Shown in pieces: positions 15,718 through 26,128 of a DNA stretch of 64,000 nucleotides. Position 1 is the stretch's first letter, and each line of letters opens with the position of its first letter. A program made the translations under genes and the position numbers. The notes beneath the pieces were generated by a model that saw only the letters and a program-made list of their open reading frames with translations, was not told where the DNA came from and made no database searches. The DNA comes from Oscillospiraceae bacterium (GTDB taxonomy: Bacteria; Bacillota; Clostridia; Oscillospirales; Oscillospiraceae), in NCBI GenBank assembly GCA_015067525.1, contig SVMH01000007.1, positions 1 through 64,000 on the forward strand, read 5' to 3'.

Positions 15718-18700
15718 ATGAGTGAAGTGGAAACCAAGACCGCGGAAACCGGTAAGAAGAAAAAGCTTCCGCTGCTGATTTTGCTGGCGGTGCTGCTGAT
15801 CGGCGGCATCGGCGCGGCAGTGGCGCTTCTGGGCGGCGGCGAGGATGACGCCTGGCTGCGCAAAGCTCTGGCAGACGAGTCTGTCAGTACCATTGAACTC
15901 AACGAGGACATCAAGGCAACGGAAGGCTATGAGGTCAACGGTACCAAGACCATCGTCGGTACCGGCAAGATCTCCATGACCACGGACAGCAGCTATGTCT
16001 TCAGCGTTAACGACGGCGCTTCGCTGACGGTGGACGGCATCGCGGTCAACGTGATGAATATCGGTGCCAACGGCGTGGTGGTCCGCTCCGGTGGCGCGCT
16101 GGAGTGGAAGAGCGGTACGCTGTCCTATCCCAAGCAGTATGCCGTCATGAGCTACGGCGATACGAAGATCTCCGGCGGTACTTTTGAATTTGCCGGCACC
16201 AACTGGCTGTATGTCAAGAGCGGTACCAAGGCCGAGGTCACCGGCGGCCACTTCGTCAAATCCGGCGCTGTGGGCTTTGAGGTGGAAAAAGATGCCGAGC
16301 TCTCGATCAGCGGCAAGGATACGCTGATCGAACGCGCCGGCACCAACACCATCAATAACTACGGAAAGGTCACGCTGACCGAGGCCACCATCTCCGCTTC
16401 CGAGGTGTGGACCGTCACCAACCACGGCGAGCTGCTGATGGACGGCGCCATTGTGAAGGACTGTTCTGTCAAGGGCGTGCTTTATAATTACAAGGACGCT
16501 GTCTCTGCCGAGATCCGCAACTGTACCTTCTCCGGAAGTAAGACCTATCACATCTATAACCAGCACGAGGTCACCATCAAGGATACGGATATGTCCGATT
16601 CCGGCGCTTCCTCGCTGAACAACCAGCCCGGTGCCATCATGAACATTGAGAACGTGACGCTGACCAACTGCGGCTATCACGCTATCTACAATGACCGCGG
16701 CACCATGAACATCAAGAACTGCGACATCGACACCACGGTGTACAAGGGCGTGCAGAACAAGACCGGCTATGTCACCATCGACGGCATGACCCTCAATAAC
16801 GTAGGCGGTGCCGGCCTTGGCAACGTGGCCTATGTTACCGGCGGCGGTTATGGCTACATCCACGCCAACAATGTCACCGCCACCAACACGGTGGACTACA
16901 ACGTGGTCAGCTACGGCGGTGAGCTGAAGCTGAGCAACAGCGTGATGAATGTGACCCCCGGTGCCAACGTGTACATCCGCAACGGCACTTTCGAGCTGGA
17001 CAACGTCCAGATCCTGGGCACCAAAAATCCCGGTAAGGTGGCACTGGCACTGGGTTCTGACACCTACCGCACGGTGGAAGGCTCTATCAAGGGTAACACC
17101 GTCATCAAGGGCAGTGCCTCCCGCGGCGTGACCAACTACGGCACGCTGTATATCTACGGCGGCACCATCACCGGCAACAAGCCCTCCGGCACCTCCAAGG
17201 CCGGCGGCGGTATCTATACCCTGGGCAAAGTGTATATGTACGGTGGCTCCATCACCGGCAACACCGCCCTGACTTACGGCGGCGGTATCCGTGTGGACTC
17301 CGATGAGAAGAGCGTGGGCAGCCTGTACATGTACGGCGGCTCCATCTCCGGCAATAAGGCCGGCAGCAACGGCGGCGGTATCTCCATCGCCGATCCCGCC
17401 TGCGGCCTGTACCTGCACGGCGGCACGGTGGCCAACAACGTATCTGACGCCAAGGGCGACGGCATCCTCATCAACGGCAAGTTTGACCTGTATAACGGTG
17501 CAGCTATCAAGAATAACGATGTCTACATCTTCGAGGCCGGCCAGTACATCAATGTCAAGTCTGAGTCTCTGGCAAACAATGTCATCACCGTGCGCCATGG
17601 CGCCCTGAGCGAGGGTACTGTGGTGGCCAAGTTCCCCAGTGAGGCTGCTGCAGCCGCGCTGGCTGACCGCTTCGTCAGCGGCAACGATCAGTTCACCTTC
17701 GAAGTGGACGGTAAGGATCTGGTGGCCCGCATCACGGCCAAGGATCTGGAGTCCCCCGCGGACTTTGCTGACGCCAAGACTGTGACCGTCACCACCTTCG
17801 CCCAGCTCAAGAGCGCGGTGGAGAGCACCAAGGGCGAGAAGATCATCAAGATCGCTGCCGATATCCCCATGACCGGTATCATCCGCGTGCCCGCTTCCGC
17901 CTCCGTCAAGCTCATTGACGACGGCACGGCCCGCACGCTCAAGCGCTCTGGTTATCAGGGCGAGCTGTTCTATCTGAACAACGAGGCCAACCTCTATGTG
18001 GCCGGCACGGCCGGTCTGACGCTGGACGGCGCATCTGACACCGTTCTGGCCGAAAAGCCCCTCATCTTTGCCACGGCCAACTCCTACGTGGTGCTGGAGA
18101 GCGGCGCTGTGCTGCAGAACAACACCAACACCAGCTATGCCACCTCCGCCTGTGCCGGCGCCGTGAATCTGTATGGCGGCCGCATGATCGTGGACGGCGG
18201 TATCATCCGCAACTGCAACGGCCCGACCTATGAAACGGCTGACAGCGGCATGACCAACCGTCCCGCCGTGTATGTGTCCACCACCGGCGTGGTGTCCGTC
18301 AAGGGCGGCGAGATCTCCGGCAGCCAGAACGGCGCCATCCGCAGCTATGGCCGCGTGTACGTCTCCGGCGGCGAGATCAAGGATAATGTCCGCAGCGGCG
18401 ACGGCGGCGCAGCCATCCGCGCTCCGTGGATCTACATGACCGGCGGTACCATCTCCGGCAACAAGAGCACCAACGGCGGCGGTGCGGTCTACCTGACTCC
18501 CTCCGAGGCCATCCCCGAGGGCTACTTCTACATGAGCGGCGGCAGCATCACCGGCAACTTCTCCGGTGTGAACGATGCCGACCCCAACTACGACTTTGAC
18601 ACCGTGGGCGGCGCGGTCTATGTGGACCAGAACTGTGTGTTCGACTGCGTGGCCGGTACCATCAGCAACAACCAGGCCATCGGTGACAAGACCGGCAGCT

Positions 18701-21700
18701 CCATCGGTCAGAACGGCGGCGGCATCGTCAACGACGGCGTGGTCTACCTGCGCAGCGGTGCGGTGGTCAGCGGCAACTATGCCACCCGTAACGGCGGCGG
18801 CATCTTCTGCCGCAACAAGGGCGCCCAGCTCATCATTGAGGGCGCTGCCATTTCCGGCAACTATACCGATGGCCGCGGCGGCGGTATCTTCAGCGAAGGC
18901 GCTGACAACACCGTCACCATCACCGGCGCTACCATTGAGAACAACAAGGCGCTCGGCGGCGGCGGTATCCTCTTCGGCGGCGGCGTGGCCAGCGTGACCG
19001 ACACGGTCTTCCGCGGCAACGAGGCCCAGCGCACCGGCAGCAGCTACGGCAACGCCGGCGCCATCATGAACCAGAGCAGCACCAAGCTGACGCTGACCAA
19101 CGTCACCTTCGACGGCAACAAGGCCATCGCCAAGGATGGCGGCGGCGGATGCGGCGGCGCTGTCTATAACGACAAGGCGGACATCGTCATCAACGGCATC
19201 GTCAGCAAGAACAACGAGGCTCGCGTGGCAGATGACATCTTCATCAGCAAGAACACCCTCAGCAACAGCGTGTCCGGCGCCTTCGACGTCACCGAGGTCT
19301 ATCTCGAGGGCAGCGAGACGCTGGTCATCGGCGAGAACTTCACCGGCCGCAGTGATAACGGCCTGATCCTGGTGGATCTGCCCAACGGCAGCAGCACCAA
19401 CCGCTATCTGGCCGGCGAGCAGCTGCTGGAAGGCAATGTCGGCGAGACTGTGGCGGCCCTGTTCACCCTGGGCAGCGACTATGCCGACCTGGCTATCGGC
19501 GCCGACGGCAAGATCGTGGGCGGCCAGACGCCCGACCAGCCCGATACGCCCGTCATCCCCGAGGGTCCCGCAGCCCAGATCGGCGAGCAGAAGTATGACA
19601 CGCTGGCCGAGGCCGTGGCCGCCGCACAGGCAGGCGACACCATCGTCATCATCAACGACATGATCCTCGCCGACACCCTGACCATTGAAAAGACCATCAC
19701 CATCACCACCGACGGTGTGGCCGACCGCACCATCTACAGCGCGGTGGAAGGTGCGGACTACTACATCAACGTCAAGGCTGACGGCGTGGTCATCACCGGC
19801 AGTGAGAACTCCCGCCTCATCATCGACGGCGAGGGCAAAACTCACCAAAGAGGTCTGGTGGCCCTGCAGGGTGCCGGCTGCAAGCTGGAATATGTGACGC
19901 TGCAGAACAATGTCAGCACCTATAACGGCGGCGGTCTGTACACCAACAAAACCGGCGGCGTGCTGAACAGCGTGGAATTCATCAACTGCAAGGCCGAGGG
20001 CGCGGAGCTGTGCGGCGGCGCGCTGTACCTGACCAGCAGCGGCGGCGTGACGGCCACCAACTGCCTGTTTGAGGGCAACGAGGCTACCTACCGCGGCGGC
20101 GCTGTGTACGCTGCAGGCAGCGCGGTATTCACCGCTGAGGGCTGCACCTTCAAGAGCAACAAAGCCGTTGAAAACCGCGGCGGCGCCATCTATGCCGTTG
20201 CCAACGTGACGCTGACCCTGACCGACTGCGTATTCGACGGCAATGAGGCCAAGGACTCCGGCGGCGCCATCCTCAGCGCCAAGGCATCTGACCAGCTCAT
20301 CACCGGCTGTACCTTTACCAATAACACCTCCGGTAACTTCGGCGGCGCGGTGGGCTTCTCCTCCGGCGCCAGCACCGTGACGCTGGACAGCTGCACCTTC
20401 TCCGGCAACACGGCCAACGGCACCGGCAACTTCACCGGCGGCGCCATCTCCGTGGGCACGACTGTCACCGTCACCGGCGGCGAGACCTACATCACCTACA
20501 ACGCAGCCCCCAACGGCTACGGCGGCGGTATCGGTACCCAGAAGGCTGTGGGCACCGCCAGCGTGACCGTGAACGAGGGTGCCACCCTGCACATCTACGG
20601 CAACACCCAGAAGTCCGGCGGCGAGGTGTCCTTCAAGGCGGAGGACGGCGCCATTACCAACAATGGCACCCTCGTCACCGAGGCTCCCGAAGATCCTCAT
20701 GTGGCCAAGATCGGCGAGACCGGCTATGCCACGCTGGCTGAGGCGGTGGCCGCCGCCCAGAGCGGTGACACCGTGGTACTGGTGAGCGACGCGGTGCTGA
20801 CTGAGACGCTGGCCATCGACAAGGCCATCACCCTTACCACCGACGGGCTGGGCAAGCGCACCGTTACCGGTGACGCGGCCCTGACCGGCAGCTTCTTTAA
20901 GGTAACGTCCGGCGGCGTGAAGCTGTCCGGCACGGCCGACAGCCGCCTCATGATCGACGGCGCGGGCGTGGAGCGCGACAGCCTGATTGCTGTGGAGTGC
21001 GCTGATGCAGCTGACACCGTGACCGCGGAATATGTGACAGTCTGCAACGCCAAGAGCAAGAGTAACGGCAGCGCCGTCAGCATCACCAAGGGCAAGCTGG
21101 CTGCTGCAAACTGCATCTTTGACAAGAACGAAGTGGACGCACAGGCCGATAAGAGCGGCAGCGGCGGCGCCATCTATCTGGCAGCCACCAACTCCGCGGC
21201 CGACCTGATCGACTGCACCTTCACCGGCAACAAGGCCAACTACCGCGGTGGCGCCATCTACGCCAATAAGGAAGTGCCTGTGGTGCTGACGGGCTGCGTG
21301 TTTGACGGCAACAGTGCCGGCAACGCAGGCGGTGCCATCCTGTCCGGCAAGACCGACGGCCAGCTCATCACCGATTGCGAGTTTACCGACAACACGGCCG
21401 GTGCTTTCGGCGGCGCGGTGGGCTTCTCTGCCGGCGCCAGCACTGTGACGCTGGACGGCTGCACCTTCACCGGCAACATTGCCAACGGCACCCAGAAGTA
21501 TGCCGGCGGCGCCATCTCCGTGGGTACGGCGCTGACCGTTACCGGCGGCGAGACCTGCATCACCGGTAACGCGGCACCCAATGGCTACGGCGGCGGCATC
21601 GGCACCCAGAAGGCCGTGGGCACTGCCAGCGTGACCGTGAACGAAGGCGCCACGCTGCATATCTACGGCAACACCCAAAAGACCGGCGGTGAGGTGTCCT

Positions 21701-22674
21701 TCTCTGCGGTTGACGGCACCATCACCAACAATGGTACCCTTGTCACCGAGGCTCCTGTTTATCCTGCCATGATCGGCACCACCGGCTACGCCAGTCTGGC
21801 GGAGGCCGTGGCTGCTGCCAATGCCGGCGACACCGTGGTGATCTGCGCCGATGTGGAGCTCAACGGCACTCTGACGGTCGACAAGGCCATCACCATTGCC
21901 ACCGACGGCGTGGCTGACCGCACCATCACCGGCTCTCCCAGCGCGGGCAACTACTACATCAACATCAAGGCCGATGCGCCTGTGGCCATCAAGGGCACTG
22001 CTGCTTCTCGCCTGATCATCGACGGTGAGAGTGCCACCCACGACAGAGGTCTGGTAGCCGTACAGACGGCGGACAGCGTGCTGGAGTACGTGGTGCTGCA
22101 AAACAACATCAACGGCAACGCTGACAATCTGGGCGGCGCGCTGTATGTCAATAAGACCGGCGTGGCACTCAATAACTGCGTGCTGCAGGGCAATAAGTCT
22201 GGCGGTGGCGGCGCTGCCTACCTGACCGGTGCGGCCGCAGTGGTCATGACCAACTGCCAGATTACCGGCAATAACTCCACCAAGTACGGAGGTGCATTCC
22301 AGGGTGCTGGCGGTAGTATTCTGACGCTAAAGGGCTGCGTGGTGGAAAGCAATACGGCCTCCAACGTGGGTGGTGCGGCCTATATGGCACAGAGCAGCGG
22401 CAATCCTGCCACCATTGTGGCCGATGGCACCATCTTCAAGGCAAACTCCACTACGGCCACCGGCGGCGTAATCCGTGCTACCGGTGCGTTCCAGCTGACC
22501 GACTGCACCTTCGAGGGCAACTCCGGCAGCGACGGTGACATCAGCGAGGGCAACACCACTGCATACACCCGCACCGTGACCAACTGCGTGTTCGACAAGA
22601 CCGAGGGTGCTGCCATCGCCAAGAAGGATCCCACTCAAGTGGTGGTCAGTGGCTGCACCTTTGCGGCTGAATAA
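15718..22674 (+). CDS. Giant membrane-anchored parallel beta-helix repeat protein
   Basis: A 2,318-residue surface protein. It has no cleavable signal peptide but a short basic N terminus (GKKKK) and one membrane helix at about residues 17-38, which should leave the rest outside as a type II anchored protein. The body consists of right-handed parallel beta-helix coils with recurring GGxIxxxG, ISGNxxxxGGG and FxGNxAxxxGGA strings, as in pectin-lyase-fold polymorphic adhesins. Three linker domains start IGxxxYxxLAEAVAAAxxGDT (near 1283, 1663 and 2017), each opening a new helix block. There is no LPXTG motif and no catalytic site I recognise. It is probably an adhesin or glycan-binding protein and heads an operon with three MBL lipoproteins. 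Confidence 0.85.
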   Translation: MSEVETKTAETGKKKKLPLLILLAVLLIGGIGAAVALLGGGEDDAWLRKALADESVSTIELNEDIKATEGYEVNGTKTIVGTGKISMTTDSSYVFSVNDGASLTVDGIAVNVMNIGANGVVVRSGGALEWKSGTLSYPKQYAVMSYGDTKISGGTFEFAGTNWLYVKSGTKAEVTGGHFVKSGAVGFEVEKDAELSISGKDTLIERAGTNTINNYGKVTLTEATISASEVWTVTNHGELLMDGAIVKDCSVKGVLYNYKDAVSAEIRNCTFSGSKTYHIYNQHEVTIKDTDMSDSGASSLNNQPGAIMNIENVTLTNCGYHAIYNDRGTMNIKNCDIDTTVYKGVQNKTGYVTIDGMTLNNVGGAGLGNVAYVTGGGYGYIHANNVTATNTVDYNVVSYGGELKLSNSVMNVTPGANVYIRNGTFELDNVQILGTKNPGKVALALGSDTYRTVEGSIKGNTVIKGSASRGVTNYGTLYIYGGTITGNKPSGTSKAGGGIYTLGKVYMYGGSITGNTALTYGGGIRVDSDEKSVGSLYMYGGSISGNKAGSNGGGISIADPACGLYLHGGTVANNVSDAKGDGILINGKFDLYNGAAIKNNDVYIFEAGQYINVKSESLANNVITVRHGALSEGTVVAKFPSEAAAAALADRFVSGNDQFTFEVDGKDLVARITAKDLESPADFADAKTVTVTTFAQLKSAVESTKGEKIIKIAADIPMTGIIRVPASASVKLIDDGTARTLKRSGYQGELFYLNNEANLYVAGTAGLTLDGASDTVLAEKPLIFATANSYVVLESGAVLQNNTNTSYATSACAGAVNLYGGRMIVDGGIIRNCNGPTYETADSGMTNRPAVYVSTTGVVSVKGGEISGSQNGAIRSYGRVYVSGGEIKDNVRSGDGGAAIRAPWIYMTGGTISGNKSTNGGGAVYLTPSEAIPEGYFYMSGGSITGNFSGVNDADPNYDFDTVGGAVYVDQNCVFDCVAGTISNNQAIGDKTGSSIGQNGGGIVNDGVVYLRSGAVVSGNYATRNGGGIFCRNKGAQLIIEGAAISGNYTDGRGGGIFSEGADNTVTITGATIENNKALGGGGILFGGGVASVTDTVFRGNEAQRTGSSYGNAGAIMNQSSTKLTLTNVTFDGNKAIAKDGGGGCGGAVYNDKADIVINGIVSKNNEARVADDIFISKNTLSNSVSGAFDVTEVYLEGSETLVIGENFTGRSDNGLILVDLPNGSSTNRYLAGEQLLEGNVGETVAALFTLGSDYADLAIGADGKIVGGQTPDQPDTPVIPEGPAAQIGEQKYDTLAEAVAAAQAGDTIVIINDMILADTLTIEKTITITTDGVADRTIYSAVEGADYYINVKADGVVITGSENSRLIIDGEGKTHQRGLVALQGAGCKLEYVTLQNNVSTYNGGGLYTNKTGGVLNSVEFINCKAEGAELCGGALYLTSSGGVTATNCLFEGNEATYRGGAVYAAGSAVFTAEGCTFKSNKAVENRGGAIYAVANVTLTLTDCVFDGNEAKDSGGAILSAKASDQLITGCTFTNNTSGNFGGAVGFSSGASTVTLDSCTFSGNTANGTGNFTGGAISVGTTVTVTGGETYITYNAAPNGYGGGIGTQKAVGTASVTVNEGATLHIYGNTQKSGGEVSFKAEDGAITNNGTLVTEAPEDPHVAKIGETGYATLAEAVAAAQSGDTVVLVSDAVLTETLAIDKAITLTTDGLGKRTVTGDAALTGSFFKVTSGGVKLSGTADSRLMIDGAGVERDSLIAVECADAADTVTAEYVTVCNAKSKSNGSAVSITKGKLAAANCIFDKNEVDAQADKSGSGGAIYLAATNSAADLIDCTFTGNKANYRGGAIYANKEVPVVLTGCVFDGNSAGNAGGAILSGKTDGQLITDCEFTDNTAGAFGGAVGFSAGASTVTLDGCTFTGNIANGTQKYAGGAISVGTALTVTGGETCITGNAAPNGYGGGIGTQKAVGTASVTVNEGATLHIYGNTQKTGGEVSFSAVDGTITNNGTLVTEAPVYPAMIGTTGYASLAEAVAAANAGDTVVICADVELNGTLTVDKAITIATDGVADRTITGSPSAGNYYINIKADAPVAIKGTAASRLIIDGESATHDRGLVAVQTADSVLEYVVLQNNINGNADNLGGALYVNKTGVALNNCVLQGNKSGGGGAAYLTGAAAVVMTNCQITGNNSTKYGGAFQGAGGSILTLKGCVVESNTASNVGGAAYMAQSSGNPATIVADGTIFKANSTTATGGVIRATGAFQLTDCTFEGNSGSDGDISEGNTTAYTRTVTNCVFDKTEGAAIAKKDPTQVVVSGCTFAAE
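20341..20690 (+). repeat. Intragenic repeat in the beta-helix gene, copy 1
   Basis: About 350 bp, starting GGCGGCGCGGTGGGCTTCTC, recurs exactly 1,068 bp (356 codons) later with high identity. Both copies encode GGGIGTQKAVGTASVTVNEG without change. Confidence 0.88.
21409..21758 (+). repeat. Intragenic repeat in the beta-helix gene, copy 2
   Basis: Partner of 20341-20690. The constant 1,068-bp offset throughout indicates a duplication of a whole 356-codon module made of a linker domain plus a helix block. Confidence 0.88.
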
Positions 22675-22707
22675 ACAGCAACTGCACGATATCTAAACAA
22701 CACCTAA

Positions 22708-22732
22708 GGGGGGCGGGCATAGCCCGCCCCCC
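22708..22732 (+). repeat. GC-rich hairpin between the beta-helix and MBL genes
   Basis: GGGGGGCGGGC-ATA-GCCCGCCCCCC is a perfect 11-bp stem without a following T run. It looks more like an mRNA-stabilising or processing hairpin than a complete terminator, so cotranscription remains possible. Confidence 0.7.
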
Positions 22733-22825
22733 TGCACCGATACGGAGGAAAGTTCGCCGCACGAATGATCTTCCCCTGAAACGTTATCTTTTTCCTTTTT
22801 TGTAAAAACCAAACAGGAGGAAATC

Positions 22826-24451
22826 ATGATGAAAAAGAGAATCCTTTCCCTGCTGCTGATGCTCTCCCTGCTGCTGGGCCTGACGGCCTGCGGCGGCGGT
22901 GGCGGTACGGCTTCTGCCGATGTGACACTGAGTGACGGCGGCTATAAGATCGTCTATCCCGCCGACGCTACCGACGAGATCATGTCCACCGTCAGCTACC
23001 TGCAGACGGCTTTGCAGCAGCTGACCGGCGCGGAATTTAAGGCCGAAGAGGATATGGCCACCAGTCCCTCTGCCGACAGCAAGGAGATCCTGGTGGGCGC
23101 CACTGACCGCGACGAATCGAAGACTGCCATTTCCGGCATGAGCGGCTCGGGCGAATACATGGTGAAGGTCAGTGGCAGCAAAATCGTGCTGGCCGGCATG
23201 CTGGACATGGGCGTGCAGGAAGCCGCCGAAAAACTGGTGGCTGACTTGAAGGCTGCTGGTGCGCCTTACACGATTGCAGGCAGTTACGCCGTCAAGGGTA
23301 CCAGTGAGTCCCCCGTGCAGTATCTGCCCGCATATAACTACGGTGCGCTGCAGACCAGCTACGACTGCGGCGACGGTGTGGATATGCTGATCTATGACTA
23401 CGACAAGGACGGCTTTGCCTCCTACTGCAAGGATCTGGAGAGCGCCGGCTTTGCCAAGTATACCGACAATGCTATTGCGGACAACAGCTTTGCCACCTAC
23501 ACCAAGGACGGCGTCATGGCCCATGTGATGAGCCTGCCGGCGCTGGACAGCGTTCGCATCGTGGCCCAGAAGGACGCGGTGCTGCCCGCCCTGCAGAGCG
23601 AAAAGGTGACGGCTGCGGTGCAGCCCAGCATCACCCAGCTGGGTCTGGAGGGCTATGAGGTCTCCGGCAACACCAACCAGAAGGGCATGAGCTATCTCTA
23701 TCAGCTCTCCGACGGCAGCTTTATCATCGTTGACGGCGGCCACAACAAGGCCGAGGCTGCCGATCAGCTGCTGAATACCATGAAGGCTCTGGCTCCCAAC
23801 GCCGCCAACATCATGGTGCGGGCCTGGTTCATCAGTCACGCCCATCCCGACCATGTGGGATGCTTTATCTACTTCGCCGACCACCATGCCGACGCGGCAA
23901 AGGTGGAGCAGGTCATCTGTAACCTGCCCAATGATCTGGAGATGGACGGCGGCTCCGACTCCACCTCCGACTACCGCGATCAGGTCTATGCTGCCGCTGA
24001 AAAGCTGGGCGCACAGATGATGAAGACCTACACCGGTCAGGTGCATTATATCGGCGACGCCGTGATCGAGGTGCTGTGCAGCATCGAGGTGGTGGCGCCC
24101 CAGACCTTTGCCGACTACAATAACTCCTCCCTCATCTTCTCTGTGGAGCTGGGCGGCCAAAAGATCATGCAGCTGGCTGACTGCGGCCCCCTGCAGAGCC
24201 CCATCATGACCGGCCTGTACGGCGACACCCTCAAGAGCAGCATCGTACAGAACGGCCACCATGGCTACCGCGGCGCTACTGTGGCGCTGTATCAGGCGAT
24301 TGATCCGGACTACATGTTCTGGCCCGGCGGCAGCCGCGTGTACGAGAACTATAAGGGCGAGGATTATAACGCATGGGTGCTGGGCCGCGTGAAGGAGAAT
24401 TGGCTGGCGCTGGACAAGGTCATCACTAAGACGCTGCCCATCGGCGGATAA
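22826..24451 (+). CDS. MBL-fold lipoprotein with glycosidase-type N-terminal domain (A)
   Basis: A 541-residue exported lipoprotein. The signal peptide ends in a lipobox LGLTAC (Cys23). Residues of about 30-160 (YKIVYPADATDEIMSTVSYLQTALQQLTG, then KEILVGATDRDES) resemble the non-catalytic N-terminal domain found in front of GH20/GH67 glycosidases. The C-terminal half is an MBL-fold domain with FIIVDGGHNKAEA, FISHAHPDHVGC for metals and QNGHHGYRGA near the end, as in ComEC-type hydrolases. It probably hydrolyses an extracellular phospho- or ester-linked compound; no substrate can be named. The start follows ACAGGAGGAAATC. It is paralogous to the next gene, 16 bases downstream. Confidence 0.85.
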   Translation: MMKKRILSLLLMLSLLLGLTACGGGGGTASADVTLSDGGYKIVYPADATDEIMSTVSYLQTALQQLTGAEFKAEEDMATSPSADSKEILVGATDRDESKTAISGMSGSGEYMVKVSGSKIVLAGMLDMGVQEAAEKLVADLKAAGAPYTIAGSYAVKGTSESPVQYLPAYNYGALQTSYDCGDGVDMLIYDYDKDGFASYCKDLESAGFAKYTDNAIADNSFATYTKDGVMAHVMSLPALDSVRIVAQKDAVLPALQSEKVTAAVQPSITQLGLEGYEVSGNTNQKGMSYLYQLSDGSFIIVDGGHNKAEAADQLLNTMKALAPNAANIMVRAWFISHAHPDHVGCFIYFADHHADAAKVEQVICNLPNDLEMDGGSDSTSDYRDQVYAAAEKLGAQMMKTYTGQVHYIGDAVIEVLCSIEVVAPQTFADYNNSSLIFSVELGGQKIMQLADCGPLQSPIMTGLYGDTLKSSIVQNGHHGYRGATVALYQAIDPDYMFWPGGSRVYENYKGEDYNAWVLGRVKENWLALDKVITKTLPIGG

Positions 24452-24467
24452 AGAGAGGAAGCGCAAC

Positions 24468-26114
24468 TTGAAACACATTTATCGACGTCTTGCGGCGCTG
24501 GCACTGGTACTGCTGCTGGCGCTGACAGGCTGTGCTCCAGCGGAACAAAAAGAGGAAGCGCTGACGCTGGCAGATAACGGCGTTACGGAGTTTCGCGTGG
24601 TCTACGGCGCCGGCTGCACGCAGCAGACGGTGGATGCCGCCTCTGTGCTGCAAAAAGAGATCGAGCGTCTGACCGGCGCATCGCTGAGCGGCGGCGAGGA
24701 TCTGGCCACCACGCCCACCGCGGACAGCTGGGAGATCCTGCTGGGCAGCTGCGACCGCAGCGAGGATGACACCGTATACGCCGCGCTGCGCAGCATCGCC
24801 GACTATCGGGTGCAGGTGCAGGGCCGCAAGCTGGTCATCGCTGCGACCAGGGACGACAGCCTCCTGGCCGCCGTGCAGGCGCTGTGTCTGGTGCTGGGCG
24901 ACTATACGGAAAACGGCAAGATGGTGCTGCCGGCCGATTTTCTGCTGACCGGAGGCGCGGACGGAGAGGGGGAACCTGGGATCCCTGTATTTGCCGGCGG
25001 CACGCTGCGCGCCGGCGTGGACGGCGGCAACGGCACAGAACTGTTGATCTACAGTGCCGACAGCAAAGACTGTGACGCCTATCTCAAGGCGCTGGATGGG
25101 GCGGGCTACGCCCTGCACGCGCAGCATGAGATCGACGGCAACCGATACTTCACTTGCGTGGGCAACGGCGCTACCGTTACGGTGATGGATACGCCTGCCA
25201 TGGGCGCGGTACGCGTCAGCGTGGACCCTGCGGAGTATCTCTTGCCCACCCAGCCGGAAAAGACGGATGCCGTGGTGCAGCCCAGCGTGACGCTGCTGGG
25301 CCTAGAGGGTTACAACACCAACAGCGCACCCACCCAGACGGGTTTGAGCATGCTCTACCAGCTCTCCGACGGCCGATTCATCGTGGTGGATGGCGGACAC
25401 AATAAGATCCAGGCATCCGGCCCTATCTACAAAACCATGGCTAAGCTGGCGCCTGATCCGGACAATATCACCGTGGCCGCATGGCTCGTCACCCACTCCC
25501 ACAACGACCACGCCGGCGCCTTTATCAGCTTCTGCCGCAACTACGGCAAAAAGGTCACCGTGGAAAAGGTGCTGGTCAACTTCCCCGGCGACGGGCAGTA
25601 CACATCCTCCTCCACCGGTACCTCCTATAAGGAGAATGTGCTGGCTGAGGCGGAAAAGCTGTCCGGTACGCAGATCATTAAGGTCCATCCCGGCCAAGTG
25701 TTCTATCTGGGTGATGCGGTGATGGAGATCCTTTACACGCTGGACCTGTATGAGCCGGACAGGCTGGTGGATTTCAATGACTCCTCCATCGTTTGCTCCA
25801 TAACACTGGGAGGCCAGCGCATGCTGGTCACCGGCGACTGCGGTGTGCTCAGCAGCAACATTTTGTGCCGTTTGTATGACGGCGCCTTGCGCAGTGACAT
25901 CGTGCAGATGTCCCACCACGGCTATCAGGGTGCCACGGAGGAGCTGTATCGGGCGGTGGACCCGCTGTATGTGCTGTGGCCCTCCGGTTCCACTACGTAT
26001 GAACGTTACAAGACAGCATCCAACAACACATGGCTTTTGCAGGAATCCCACATGGAGCGGCTGTGGCTGGCGGAGGATAAAATTCAGACGCTGCCGCTGC
26101 CCATCGGCGGGTGA
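24468..26114 (+). CDS. MBL-fold lipoprotein with glycosidase-type N-terminal domain (B)
   Basis: A 548-residue paralogue of the preceding protein with the same order: lipobox ALTGC, glycosidase-type N-terminal domain (LQKEIERLTGASLSGGEDLATTP), then an MBL domain with FIVVDGGHNKIQ, WLVTHSHNDHAGAF and QMSHHGYQGATEELYRAVDP. The start is a rare TTG, preceded by AGAGAGGAAGCGCAAC and immediately giving a basic signal peptide, MKHIYRRLAALAL. Both ends of the pair share the C-terminal PIGG. Two diverged copies side by side suggest related substrates handled outside the cell, next to the beta-helix surface protein. Confidence 0.85.
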   Translation: MKHIYRRLAALALVLLLALTGCAPAEQKEEALTLADNGVTEFRVVYGAGCTQQTVDAASVLQKEIERLTGASLSGGEDLATTPTADSWEILLGSCDRSEDDTVYAALRSIADYRVQVQGRKLVIAATRDDSLLAAVQALCLVLGDYTENGKMVLPADFLLTGGADGEGEPGIPVFAGGTLRAGVDGGNGTELLIYSADSKDCDAYLKALDGAGYALHAQHEIDGNRYFTCVGNGATVTVMDTPAMGAVRVSVDPAEYLLPTQPEKTDAVVQPSVTLLGLEGYNTNSAPTQTGLSMLYQLSDGRFIVVDGGHNKIQASGPIYKTMAKLAPDPDNITVAAWLVTHSHNDHAGAFISFCRNYGKKVTVEKVLVNFPGDGQYTSSSTGTSYKENVLAEAEKLSGTQIIKVHPGQVFYLGDAVMEILYTLDLYEPDRLVDFNDSSIVCSITLGGQRMLVTGDCGVLSSNILCRLYDGALRSDIVQMSHHGYQGATEELYRAVDPLYVLWPSGSTTYERYKTASNNTWLLQESHMERLWLAEDKIQTLPLPIGG

Positions 26115-26128
26115 GGGAAGGAGAGAAT

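Noticed and set aside
15613-22101. 2,162-codon minus-strand ORF opposite the beta-helix gene
   Set aside because: It mirrors the repeats of the real gene, consists mainly of Gly, Ala, Asp, His and Val, and has no ribosome binding site or promoter. The plus-strand protein has a coherent membrane anchor and repeats.
22708-22732. Terminator separating the beta-helix gene from the MBL genes
   Set aside because: The stem is perfect but no T run follows, so a complete intrinsic terminator is not supported.
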